DNA from: Mangifera indica
Lineage: Eukaryota > Streptophyta > Magnoliopsida > Sapindales > Anacardiaceae
Assembly: GCF_011075055.1 (NCBI RefSeq)
Contig: NC_058138.1
Location: 6,282,001 to 6,346,000 of the forward strand
Length of the DNA stretch: 64,000 bases
Direction: 5' to 3'
Part shown: in pieces, positions 35,830 through 47,296 of the stretch
Numbering within the stretch: position 1 is the stretch's first letter
Layout of the letters: each line of letters starts with the position of its first letter
The notes under the pieces: model-generated
Databases searched by the model: none
What the model was told of the DNA's origin: nothing
What the model saw: only the letters and a program-made list of their open reading frames with translations
Position numbers and translations under genes: made by a program

Positions 35830-36702
35830 TTATATTCAATTCAAGTTTTTTACCTATCCATAACTCATAAGGAGTGGAAGTTATAGACTTAAAGGGCACT
35901 CGGTTAAGTATATAAGTTGTAGTCAATAAAACATCTCACAAATATGAAATTAGAAGATTAGCTTGCGTCATTATAGACCTAACCATTTCTAACAAAGTTT
36001 GGTTCCTTCTCTCTACTGCACCATTTGTTACGGAGTTTTGGAAATCGTTAGTTGCCTCATAATACCTTTTCCATTACATAATTCTTCAAATTCGGTAGAT
36101 AAATATTCACGACCTCGATCATTTGTCAAGGCTTTTATTCTTTTGTTTAACTAATTCTCAACCTCATTTATATAATGTCTAAACTAATCTATTGCTTTTG
36201 ACTTATAAGAGATCAAATAGACATAACCAAAGTATGAATAATTATCTATGAAAGTGATGAAATAGAATGCTCATTTTCTAGCTCTGACATTCATAGGACC
36301 ATAAATATCTAAGTGTATAAGTTGCAGAGGAATTTCAGCTCTAATAGCTTGGCCAAAAGGTTGTTTGATAGTTTTTCCTACTAAGCAATGCTCACAAATA
36401 GACAGATCTAGTTTTATGATAGGTCCTAGTAAACCTTCACGGGCCAGTCTGTTCACTCTTTCATGGCCATTGTGCCCTAATCTAGCATGCCATTTATATG
36501 CATCCATATCCAAACTACTAGGAGTTACAAATAACGAAAAACTGACAGAATTATCATTATTACAAAATAAGGTGTCTAACACCATAAAACCTTTATATAG
36601 AAATCCAGATCCATAAAACACATTATTATAATAAAGTTTAACCAGGTTTCTAGAGAAAGTTAAACAATATTCTAGTTTTAACAACACCATTACAAAGACC
36701 AA
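35830..36702 (-). pseudogene. Copia pre-integrase and integrase remnant (lineage B, minus strand)
   Basis: An open frame of 143 codons (36271-36702) contains the pre-integrase HHCC-type region WHARLGHNGHERVNRLAREG and CEHCLVGKTIKQPFGQA, then the integrase start LQLIHLDIYGPMNV. The core beyond 36270 is broken by stops. The C-terminal part ends with TPYELWIGKKLEL-like residues at about 35840-35885. Confidence 0.88.
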
Positions 36703-36825
36703 ATTTCATCGAATTTTTAGAGTATACAAGACATCATGTAAGTACAATATTTGACCACCACGCAAAACCAATTTGCATATGCACATTCCTTTTACTTCAA
36801 CTTTATCATTATTACTTACATAAAC

Positions 36826-37851
36826 CTATTGTGTTTCCCTCGGTATTTGACAAAATTCCATAAAAGTGTCTCTATTATGAGCTATATGGTCTATGGCTCC
36901 TAAGTCTATAGTCCATATAAGATGAGATTCAGTTAAGAAAATGGTACTGAAAACATAACTCTCATAATTTGAGACAAGATAAGTCAAAACCTTCTTTGGC
37001 TCCATGCATTCATAAGCGAAGTGACCCTTATTCCTACAGTTATAACATGTCAGATTCTTCTTATCTCTTTTCTCAAAGTGCTTGCCTTTTTTGTGCTTGA
37101 ATAATTTGTTCTTGTTCATAAGCCCTTGTATGATCTCTTTCTCTTTTATAGATTTATGCCATTTATGCTTGTAGCCAGGAAACTTCCTTGAACTAGACTT
37201 AGTAACATATGTATAAACACTTGGTCCAACGGCCTCTAGGTGCCTAACTTCCAATTTAAGATGGTGAGCAATGTCATCAAAAGTCTTAATGTTATCATTA
37301 TGAGTCATATTCACTTTTATGTGCTTCCAACTATCAAGTAAAGATTGCGTAATAGCCTGCACTTGCTATTCATCAGTCGGATCATACCCAACCTTCTTCA
37401 ACTCAATTATCATGTTTGACATTTCCCTTAGATGTTGCTTTATTGGCTTATTGGGAACTTTCTTAGATGTATCAAACTTAATAGTCAACTGCCTTAGTTT
37501 GGAAACGGTCGTTCCTCCAAACTTCTCCTTCAATGCCATCTATATAGCATTTGTAGTTTCAAATTGCTTATATTGATAAGCAATATCATCATTCATTGAG
37601 CTAATGAGAATACCTCTACTAGTTAAATCTTTCTTTTTCTAAGCATTATAAGTGTCCATGACATGCTTATGTTAGGCATTGTTAGGATTCTATACCTTAG
37701 CCAGCTAGGGCTCTTCCATGACTTGATTAATACCCTCTAAAGCATCCTGTTCATCTAGGATATAATGCATTTTCATTCTTCATATTTTATAATTTTTTCC
37801 ATTCAATCTTTCTCCCTTATTCAAGTCGACAATAACATTTTTTGAAGCCAT
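36826..37851 (-). pseudogene. Copia gag and protease remnant (lineage B, minus strand)
   Basis: Gag starts at ATG 37851-37849 with MASKNVIVDLNKGERLNG, and stops follow. An open frame of 178 codons (36826-37362) holds gag C-terminal sequence, a CCHC knuckle CYNCRNKGHFAYEC (intact C-x2-C-x4-H-x4-C) and protease TIDLGAIDHIAHNRDTFMEF (DSG is DLG). The gag is of the common UBN2 type in copia. The Lys-rich linker KHKWHKSIKEKEI precedes the knuckle. Confidence 0.88.
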
Positions 37852-39678
37852 TTCTATATAACTACAGAGATATGCCAACATGACACTAACAATAAAATAA
37901 ATACACATTTCATTGTCACAATTGTGCATCAAAAATTAAAATATTTCATATAAGACAAAGAATCGAAAGTTTACTATGTTCCCAATCATCGTCTATGACA
38001 CAAATGTTTCATATTTTAACAATTAATCTAGTTGCATCAATGTATATTCTAGATGAGAATAATTAAATTATACCAATCTCAGAATTCCCATAAATAATGA
38101 TAACACATATTGAATCAACATATGGTTCAATATATCTATAATTCAAAGAGGTTCAATACAATAGCATATTAACATGTAAACAAATAAGCATAAAAATAAA
38201 TATAAACATGAAATTCAAACACTGAAATGACTAGGACCATTCTTGACTAGAACAAGAGTCTGAACCATCTTTGATCCGAGGCAAATAATAGTTGAAATAT
38301 GACATTTTAACAATCAAACATTCTTCATATTGATACCAATCTGGGGACTGTAGACCTCTTCAATTTTTTCAATAATCCTCGGAGTAACTTTATCCAATAT
38401 AAAGTTCCTACATTGTTTGCGATAGCCAACATGCCTCGCACTTCGCTGATTTAGGAAAATGGAAAGAGTTGTTGATTTTATTATGTTTATAACAATGTTT
38501 TGCTCTTCTGCCTTTTGTAACTTATACAAACAATCCCAAAAGTTTAATACTTTCTTGTCATCCCGGATAATATTGGTAATTATTTAGGTCCAATGATCAG
38601 GCATCAACATCAAAAGGCCATATATCCTTTCATTATAAGTTAGGTATATGCCTTTATTTCTCAATTCTAATATCCTCCTAGTCATGTCCAAATGTGAGTG
38701 AAGAAGTTGTGCTTCAGATTCATCTTATAATTCAAATAGTAGTTCTTAGTCAACATGTTCACCTTATATATTACTAACAAATGGACAATAATAAATTACA
38801 CATGTATAACAACATAAACAACACATGTTCACATGTTTAGCAATGTATAATTCAAAACCATGACTCAAAAAACACATCTAAGTGTTCAATCATGTAAAAA
38901 CAGATCATACAGAATAAAATCTGAGTTAATCTAAGTAGCCAAATGCATATAAAAATATGCACGTGCTCTTACGTGTTGGAGAACCAACTCACCTGCCTTC
39001 ACTTGCTTCCACTCATCGAAAAATGTCATCATGCGCTTCCACATGTCATCACACGTCAGTAACAATCCTCGTGCATAGATCAAACGTTGAATGTTAACAA
39101 TCTAACCCATGAGGTTGCGATCCGGGTTAGATAAACTGGTTGACTAAATGGTTTAACCTATTGACTGATAGGTTTTGACCAACTTGTTGATTAATGGGTC
39201 GGGTAATCAGGTTTTCCCAACCTAATTGCAGCCCGCGTTGCAGTATGAACCCTAGGCATTTTGATGGCAAAATTAACCATTTTTCAGCCATCCAACGATG
39301 GTGATTTCATAGGGCTTTTGAAGCCCATGACATGGCAATTCAGATCTATGTATTTTCTAGTGAAAAGGTCATTAGATTTCGGAAATTCAATGCATGAACT
39401 TCATAGTTTTGGGTGAAAAACTTGCCACTGAAAATCATTCAATTTCATGCGAATTCGATGTTATCTTTTACAAGTAAACATGCATCTCACATCCAGAATT
39501 CATCCTAACATGATTTTAGGCATCAATTTCACAAAATTGCAATGAATTCATCAATAATTAAAACACAATCGTATGCATTTATATATAAAAATAACACTGT
39601 TTATGCCAATTTAATTTCTAAACATGCTTCCAAATCATGTTTATGTCACCAACATCACAATTACACAAATAAAACAAG
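37852..39678 (-). other. Long non-coding leader of the minus-strand copia element
   Basis: 1.8 kb between primer site and gag start, far longer than the usual copia leader of one to a few hundred bases. Parts are shared with the plus-strand partner's leader. The 71-codon frame at 38314-38529 has no family features. No splice or frameshift signal was evident. Confidence 0.65.
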
Positions 39679-39690
39679 GCTCTGATACTA
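39679..39690 (-). other. Primer-binding site, minus-strand copia
   Basis: The complement of TAGTATCAGAGC, one base from the Met-tRNA primer site, one base from the LTR edge at 39692. Confidence 0.9.
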
Positions 39691-39691
39691 G

Positions 39692-40062
39692 TGTTAGCGG
39701 AAATTAAAAAAATTAGGATCATAGAAAAGGATACCTAGATTAGATATCTAAAACTCTGATGATGATCGGTGATCCAATGCATTCCAATTAGAATTCACAA
39801 CACACTTTGCTTGATTTGCTTTCCTGTTTTCTGTGAAGATTTCTTACAAGTGAAGAGAAAAATGATGTTGAGAGCGTTCTGAGAATTGAGCACGAGATTA
39901 AACTTCCCAATGGAAGTTATGTTATTTTTATTAAAAAGAGAGTGACAGTTAACTTCAATAACTACTAAGGGCAAAAGAGTCATTCTCACTTATAAGGGTT
40001 AATTTTGTCTTTCTAACCGTAATGGATCAGGTCAATCCATCATGGATGGACCAAATCCAATA
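39692..40062 (-). mobile_element. 5' LTR of the minus-strand copia element
   Basis: 371 bp, aligned end to end with 32589-32960 (shared gatgatgatcggtgat, tgatttgctttc, gagcaugattaaa-type words as DNA). It is followed by the target duplication gataa (40063-40067), identical to 32584-32588. The element 32589-40062 is thus structurally complete at 7474 bp. Confidence 0.92.
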
Positions 40063-40067
40063 GATAA

Positions 40068-41399
40068 ATATTAACAATTATAACACTCAATTACATGATG
40101 ATACATATAAGTATGTACTCATTTATGCATTTACAATAGATATGCATAGTATTACTTTTTATATCTTAACCATTGGAGGACCTAAGCTTAGGCTTGGAGT
40201 CGCCATGGTCACTAAAGATGCCATAATTTTTTTCTAAACAAGAAGAGAAGAATGCAAAATTCTTGAGCTTATACTGATTAAACAACAGCCAACACTGCTA
40301 TGATGATTGCAGCTGATCAAATTAAATATAGAAGAATTAAAGAAAAATGATGACAATCCTAAAAATAAGACTTAGATCAAAATTGAATAAAAATAAAATA
40401 TAAAAATTTAATGAAAAAATTATGAAATCTATGGGGTCAGTGTGAGATTTTATAATATATATATATATACACACACACACATTTTGCAAAGTTAAGGGGT
40501 CAACTCACCCCATTACCCCAAAATGTAATGGTATACCAAAAGTGTAGGCCATTTGACCGCAATTTGATGATTGTACCAATTTTTTATGATATTATATTCA
40601 CTATTGTTAAGATGTGACATACCCATAAATAAACACTTAGGAGGTCAAGATTGAATAAGTAATACATAAAATATTTTATGAAAAAATAATGAAATCTAAC
40701 AGGGATCAATGTGAAATATTATAAGGCATAATATTTTATATAGACTAAATTAAAATTTTTTTCAAACCCCTTTGACCCTATAGGTCGGCCATTGGAAGAT
40801 GAAAATGTAAAGTGGTACCTGTTAATGTTTTTCGCTTTTACACTATTTATAAAATAAAAATTATCGGATGGAAAATGCTGAAAGACAAAAGGGACCAACT
40901 TATATGACACCTCAGCTTTGACATACTTTTGTAAAGAAACACCTCAGCATTTCAAAACAATATAAGGATCTATAGGTGATGAGATATTATTGGCCCTTTC
41001 TTCTTTTTCTTACAGTAAACGACATGGGATTATATGTATTAATTTTCGCGAAAAATTTCAGGGTTGGCTAATGCATCAACAGTATGATATATTTCACCCG
41101 AAGATTTAGTCAATCGACAAAGTCGTATCAACCAACTTTATAATATTTTTTAAATATCCACTCATCCAATTGCGTTCGTATTTTCTATTAATTTAATTAT
41201 AAATTACTGATTTACCTTATTTTTAGTATAATGACAAAAAAAAAAATTTCTAAATTCTAACTACACTAGCACATTGGAGCCCTAAAAATTGAAAACCATC
41301 AATTTAACCAGATCCACACACTAAAAACAGGAAGAAAAATCCTTCAACTATTCATCCATGGCTTCAGTTTTAACAACACAAAAGTGTAATAATATCTCC
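40068..41399. other. No gene; microsatellite and a 50-bp direct repeat
   Basis: A (TA)n(CA)n microsatellite lies at about 40446-40482. The segment around 40410-40455 (atgaaaaaattatgaaatct...gggtcagtgtgaga) recurs at 40678-40720 in diverged form. No coding signal. Confidence 0.6.
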
Positions 41400-41816
41400 C
41401 TATCATGACTTCAACTATTCCTTCTCTCCTTTTTAATCCTGTCCCGGGCATTATTTTGTTGCAACTGGCCCATCTCTGATTTTTGCTACAACAATCTAGC
41501 ACCTCAATCTCTTTCCATCTCTCTTCCAGAGTTTTCTTTGCATTTTTAATCTCATTGGGTCTCCTGGCTTGAACTTCATGGGTCCTTAGTCACTCTCCTA
41601 ATAGGAATCAAACTAAACTTCTCCTCACCAGTCCCTAAGATCTTCATCCAAGTAGAAAACGATGCATTGTTCGATTTCTGTATCAAGCTCCATAGCTCAC
41701 TCTACACATGCGCAAATCACGCTTCTACAATCAAACTTTTTTCGGAAATATTTTCGGCGGCCTTTGTTGGTGTTAGTTTGTCAGTTTTGTGGCCTTGCCT
41801 TGCCATAAGAGGAAAA
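41400..41816 (-). pseudogene. Unidentified decayed coding segment
   Basis: Base composition is less AT-biased here than in its neighbours, and the minus strand gives several protein-like stretches in two frames (TDKLTPTKAAENISEKSLIV; ELWSLIQKSNNASFSTWMKI; ILGTGEEKFSLIPIRRVTKD) separated by stops. I do not recognise the family. It could be a host gene fragment or transposon coding sequence. It ends at the hairpin transposon at 41826. Confidence 0.3.
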
Positions 41817-41825
41817 TAAAAGAAA

Positions 41826-42878
41826 GGCCAAAAGACTTTTTCCCACCTAAGGTATAGTGAAATCCCAAAGTGATCCCCTCCAACTTTTGAAAATCCAAAC
41901 ACCCATCTATGAGCAAAATTCTGCTAAAAAACTTAATTAAAGTTAAGGGCAAAACCATCTTAATAATAATATTAAAAAACTATATAAGTATTTACATTTC
42001 CCCTTTAGGTTTTAAAAACTAACATTTCACCCCTGGATAAAGTTTTTCAATTTTGAAAAATCACATTTCCCCCCTAAACCTAGAGTTTTTCTTCTTCACC
42101 TCTCCGACCACCATCTCCATCTCCGACAATAGTTGAATACACCCTAAACCATTGTTGTCAAAGTCTTCTCACCATTTGACCATAGAAAGTTGAATTTTCA
42201 GTTGAAAATCATTTGGAAAGCTAGGCAATTTTCATCTTGCAATGACATCCAAACAAAAATCTTCTAAATTTTCAGAGTATTTTTGTTTGGATTTCTAGGC
42301 AATGTGGCTTGAAGAGAGACGGTCAAACTTTTCTTTATGGATTAAGATTGAAAGCATCATCGCCAGTGGCTGGATGATAGTTGAAGTTGGGAGGAAGGAA
42401 ACCCTAAGTTTGGGGGGGGGGGGGGGAGATGCTACTTTTTAAAGTTTGACAATTTTAGGCTGAGGTGAAGTTGTTTGTTTTTAAAACTTAGGAGAAAAAA
42501 TATAATAAATTTTATGTTTTTAAATTTTTTTATTAAATGATAGTTTTTTTTTGTTAACTCAAGGGAACCATTGTAGTAAACACCGAGGAACTATAGCCAC
42601 CTAGACCTGTAACTATGGCTTGAGTAAATCAAGAAATAAACTTTATTGTGGTATATCACGTTTGGGATCACCTGAACCCTAGACGTTTGCAAATGACCCT
42701 TGACCCTTCATCATTTAGGCCAAATCCTGGGGTCTAACTAAATGATGATTCTGCCCTTAACGTTTACTGAGTTTTTTAAACGAAATTTTGCTCATGGGTG
42801 AGTGTTTAGGTTTTCGAAAGTTGGAGAGGATTACTTTGGGATTTCACTATACCTTTAGTGGGATCAAGTCATTTGGCC
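41826..42878. mobile_element. Foldback transposon related to the 5886 element
   Basis: The ends are GGCCAAAAGACTTTTTCCCA and, reverse complemented, GGCCAAATGACTTGATCCCA. The inverted match continues for about 110 bases, and parts of the interior also pair. The outer sequence shares GGCCAAAnGACT and CCCACC-AAGGTAT with 5886-6636, so the two are family members. Flanks are A-rich (taaagaaa / taaaaggaaa), so the duplication is unclear. About 190 extra bases (42545-42735) lie on one arm only, between two aaatgat words. Contains a run of 15 G at 42412-42426. Confidence 0.75.
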
Positions 42879-42978
42879 TAAAAGGAAATACAAAAAGTGA
42901 AGGAATAAAAAAATGGGTTTATTTGGCTAGCAACACCACCTCTAAAGAGAATTTGGTTAGTGTTATTAGGTTACCATA

Positions 42979-43560
42979 AAAAAATGGGTTTATTTTTTTT
43001 AATATTAAAAAAAGAGGTCTTTAACAAGAAAAAAATAGTTGTTAAAAGTATATTTTTCATTGTTAAAATTCTTTAATGATGAAAAAAATCTCGTTGCCAA
43101 CCATCATTTATAACCTCCATTGTTAAAAATATTAACGACGAAAAAAAAAATTATGTCGTTTATATAACTAACGAGGGATATATGTCTCATTGTTAAAAAT
43201 AGTAATAACAATGAATATTTTGGTCACGAAAACAATATATTGGGTCGTTGAAAATAATAACAACGATAAATATTCTCATCATTATAATAATATTTACTAA
43301 GTCACTAAACATAATATCAATAATAAATATTTATGTCGTTATAACAATATTTATTGATCACTAAATATAATATCAATAATGAATATTTACGTCATTATAA
43401 CTATATTTATTGGTCACTAAACTTTTCGTTGTTATAAGTAAATACACTAATCACTATACATTATACTAACAATAGATATTACTCCTTACTAAACATAAAA
43501 TCAATAATAAATATTTCTGTTGTAATACCTATACATAATGATCAATAAAATAATAACAAA
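42979..43560. repeat. Degenerate repeat array of ttgttaa/taacgacga and 56-bp units
   Basis: 43302, 43358 and 43414 each start a tcactaaa(c/t)-type unit, a period of 56 bases, followed by more diverged copies to about 43560. Before that, words such as cattgttaaaa and taacgacgaaaa recur in both orientations. Such arrays resemble subterminal regions of plant CACTA (En/Spm) elements, but no CACTA terminus or target duplication was found. Bases 43561-43909 hold nothing recognisable. Confidence 0.55.
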
Positions 43561-43909
43561 AATCATGAACAAATTATATCAAATCAACCATAATGTCAAT
43601 CCAATAATCAAATGAAAATATAGATTATATAATTAAAAAAAAAATTCATAAGAAGTCTTTTATTTATCTAATATCAATAATCATTCCAAAAGTTACAAAA
43701 AACATGAAGAACAAACATATCAATAATAAAATAGCTAAGGAAACAAAATAGATTTCATAGAAACAAAAAATCATCAATCCCAAGATTATCATGTAAGAAG
43801 TTTAAGGATACAATACCCATCCAACAAAAATTGCCGAAATGCTTTCATATTGTCCAGCTTTAAACATTGTTTTGAAAAAATTTAATCATTTGGTAAAATT
43901 AAAAAAAAA

Positions 43910-45258
43910 ACACTTTAGGATCTATGGGTGGCTCTTCCTATCCTCGCATGAGTCTAGTATTAGTGTCCATAGGAGAATCAATGGGTTTACAATCTAACAT
44001 CTCTGTCTCTTCCAAGATATCTAAGGCATACTTTCTTTGAGATATAACTATACCTAACTTAAACTGAGCAACTTCTTTCCCAAGGAAGTATCTAAGTAGT
44101 CCCAAGTCTTTGGTTTGGAAATGATTAAATAGATGCTTCTTTAACTAATCAATACCTTCTTGATCATCACCAATGATAACAATATCATCGACACAAACAA
44201 TAAGATAAATGTACTCTCCTCGTGATGTATGCCTATAAAATACAAAATGATGTAATTCACTGTAAATCATTCCAAGCTCCTGAATGATCATGCTAAAACA
44301 TCTGAACCAAGCTCGTGGAGATTATTTTAGGCCATATAAGGAGCGTTGAAGTTTACAAACCAATCCAAACTCCCTCTGAGCAACAAAGCTAGACGGTTGC
44401 TCCATATATATCTCCTCTTATAGCTCACCATGAAGAAAGGCATTTTAAATATCTAATTGAAACAGAGGCTAGTGACAAATGACAGCCATAGATAAAAACA
44501 ATCGAACTGAAGACATCTTGGCTACTAGAGAAAAAGTATCATGATAATCTAAACCATAGACTTGAGTATAATCATGAGAACTAGATGAGCCTTAAGGCGA
44601 TCAACCTGACCATCAGGCCCAACCTTAACATTGTAAACCTAACGACAACCAACAGTAGACTGTCTTAGGGGCAATGGCATCAAATCGCAAGTATCATTAT
44701 GATGTATGGTAGCCATCTTATTAACCATAACCTATCACCATTTGGGATTAATAAGAGCCTCATAGATAGAATCAGGAATAAAAACAGAGGATAAAGTAGA
44801 CACAAAAGCATAATATGGTAAGGATAAGCAACGATAGCTTAGAAAATTATAAACAGGATAAGGTTACGAGAAGACTTTATACCTTTTCTTATGGCAATGG
44901 GAAACTAGTCATGAGGAGACAAGCCCGTGGAAGGTGCAGAAGCAGACACACGAAAAGAGTTAGGAATAACATCCAAAACAGTAAGAGTACTAGCATCAAG
45001 AGTAAAGGGAACAATATCAGTACAAACAGTAAGGCCAAATGAGGGTGAAGGTGTTGGCTCAAGAAGAAGGATGATAGAAAACAGTTTAGAAAGAAAAGAG
45101 AAGTAAAAAGACGATTTGAAAAAGGTAACATCGATAGAAATAGTTTTTCGATTATGACAAAAACGATCAGTGATGAACAGGTGAGTGGATGACCAAAGAA
45201 GATACATTCGTGCTAGCTGAAGATGATGGTGTCGACAATGTAAGCTCACGCGCATCAA
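43910..45258 (-). pseudogene. Copia integrase end and reverse transcriptase, third lineage
   Basis: On the minus strand the integrase C-terminus/linker (KTISIDVTFFKSS, about 45105-45145) is followed by RT: WVYNVKVGPDGQVDRLKA-like residues (44600-44650), FLHGEL (about 44425-44445), LVCKLQRSLYGLK (44332-44370), and CVDDIVIIGDD (CVDD at 44184-44195; Tyr of YVDD is Cys) with DLGLLRYFLGKEVAQFKLGI (44050-44110). A few stops break it. The 3' part (RNase H, 3' LTR) is missing at 43910. Confidence 0.85.
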
Positions 45259-45639
45259 AAAAATAGATTAGAGAAGAAGATTTGAGAAGAAAATGATTGG
45301 TGCGTGCAAACGATTTTGGTGATCGATGATAGTGGGGTCACCACAGATCGACTCGCCAACATCTTTTGAGTTGCTAGTAAAGGCGGTGTCATCTCACACT
45401 CACCAAGGAAGCAGATTGATGACAAAGGCTATCGAGAAGACTAACAGTGCATGTGACGTCGAATGGTGACTCTCTTTCTAGGGTTTTGTTAGTGAAGTCA
45501 TTCCGATCACAATGGTGTAGGCACGACCACCAGAAAAAGATAGAAAGGCGGTGGTCGAAGAAGACAACTAGAAAATGACGTGGACTTCATCGAAGAATGG
45601 ATCAGGATCATCGAAAAATTTTTAAGAAGCCTAATATAA
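45259..45639 (-). other. Interval between primer site and integrase end, gag deleted
   Basis: Only 380 bases separate the primer site from the integrase C-terminus, so gag, protease and most of integrase are gone. The sequence is relatively GC-rich and purine-rich and shows no gag features. It may be the original leader or unrelated filler. Confidence 0.45.
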
Positions 45640-45651
45640 GCTTTGATACCA
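45640..45651 (-). other. Primer-binding site of the third copia lineage
   Basis: The complement of TGGTATCAAAGC, one base from the Met-tRNA primer site, touching the LTR at 45652. Confidence 0.85.
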
Positions 45652-45828
45652 TGTAAAACACAAGAATAATTGTATAATTCTCAATATTTCATAAGAAGAA
45701 ATTACAATCATTATATAGGGGATTGAAAACCTAATTTAGGAAGGACTATCAATACATTCCTATTTTACATGATACAATTACGTAATCCTATTTTAGAGAA
45801 ATCCTAACCTATTATGTACAACTCAACA
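45652..45828 (-). mobile_element. Short 5' LTR (177 bp) of the third copia lineage
   Basis: Plus-strand ends TGTAAAACACAAG and ...ACAACTCAACA give TG...CA borders. It touches the primer site. No second copy exists in the window because the element is truncated at its 3' end. Confidence 0.75.
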
Positions 45829-46349
45829 GTAAGTAAATCTATATATGAAAGAAAGGCCAAAATGGCAAAACAAACTAAGCTCATTTTGTTCTACTAATGA
45901 CAAAAAATTATACACAAAGGAATACAAGAAACCCAAGAGCATAGCAATATGTATGTGTATTTAACTTCAACTAAGAATTAGCATATTCTATATTGGTTAA
46001 TAATATGTAAAGCCTAAAATTACATGGATTTGAGACTAGAAACTTCATAATCAAACGTGGAAGTGAATATACTTGATAAAAAGTTTGTTAAAGGATAAAA
46101 GGGAAAGATATAAAAGCAAAAAAAGAGGATAAAAGATGGCCCTTTGATCATCTGACTTAAGATAGGCTAGCTGCAATGTCTTCCTAAAATTAATGTGGAA
46201 ACAGTTGCCGCAAATTAAAGGAACAATATTAAAAATAAGTTGGTAACAAAAAGTGAACTCCGTTATTGATCAATTCAGCATACCAAGGCCAAAGAAAGAG
46301 CTATCTCATAGCTTACTTTAGTGGTTGCCGAATCCCATGCTATGAGGAG

Positions 46350-46396
46350 CATCGATTTCACGTCTGAATCATCTTCATTTATTAGATCACCATCCT
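46350..46396 (-). other. Exon-like fragment, unassigned
   Basis: On the minus strand a splice-acceptor-like tttttatgtag is followed by an open stretch with LINEDDSDVKSMLLIAWDSA. It lies in the part of copy A that is absent from copy B. I do not recognise it. Confidence 0.25.
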
Positions 46397-46584
46397 ACAT
46401 AAAAATGAGATTAGCAATATATAGGTAAACCTTGATACAAATTATTAATGTAAAATAATAAAAAATTTACACCATAAATATAAGTATGAAATAAAAGTTT
46501 TACTTTACCGAATACTTTTCAAGGATACAGTGACAATGAGGTAAAGATAAATATAGGAATTAGCAAGCCAATTTACACGATGAA

Positions 46585-46690
46585 TATGGCTCTGTGGTTG
46601 TGACTGAATCCAGCCGGTTTACCAATTACATCAACAATGTAATCTGCAATATTTTTCAGTGTTTGCGTCTTCACACCAACCAGTGGAATG
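46585..46690 (-). other. Exon-like fragment shared by both duplicate copies
   Basis: The minus strand reads TLKNIADYIVDVIGKPAG. The partner at 58500-58600 has CIADYIVDV and then a stop, preceded by a possible acceptor ttccgcag. Conservation of protein-like sequence in both copies suggests an ancestral exon downstream of the LRR gene. It faintly resembles the start of a CNL coiled-coil domain (IADYxVxxIG). Unconfirmed. Confidence 0.3.
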
Positions 46691-46799
46691 ATACATCCAA
46701 GTCAAAGAAAACATTGCTACAAAAAGCCACATCAGTGATAAAGGTGCAGAGATAACAAATAGATAGAATAGTAGGAACAGAGAAATTATCAAAATTAAC

Positions 46800-47088
46800 A
46801 TTTTCGATTAATCAGTTTTGAACCAAATTTTAAATAATTATCCTATTTTTATTATTTTTTTTCCAATTTGTTTTTGAAAATACGTTTAATATTTTATTAA
46901 TTTCTCATTTGATTTTTTTAAAATCAGTTTGATTCAGTTAAACAGTTTTAAAAAATTAACAAATTGGGTTTTCTATATTTTTTAACCAGTATCTAAACCG
47001 GTTTTTCAAATAACTTATTTTTCGATTCGATTTTTTGTTCCAAAATTGGTTGGGTTTGTTACCAGATATTTTTAAACACCCCTACATT
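46800..47088. mobile_element. Left-truncated hAT-like MITE in copy A
   Basis: The counterpart of 59458-59863, with the right end aaacacccctac intact and the left ~110 bases missing. It is rich in aaccg/cggtt words. Confidence 0.55.
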
Positions 47089-47296
47089 AGACACCTAGCT
47101 TTGCCAAAATTTATATGATTGGATAATATTACTATAGTCCCTTAAATCATTAATCAATATTATATTTAATCTTCCAATATCTTAAAATATAATACCCAAA
47201 ATCTATTTAATCAATTGACTTTGTTATGAATTATGTTTAAAAAGACAATGTAAACTCATCTAATACCACACACTTACCTTATGACTTTGTAGTTTA

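Noticed and set aside
44815..45258. Overlapping frames on both strands near 45 kb
   Set aside because: The minus-strand copia integrase end (KTISIDVTFFKSS) explains the region. The plus-strand basic frame is its shadow.
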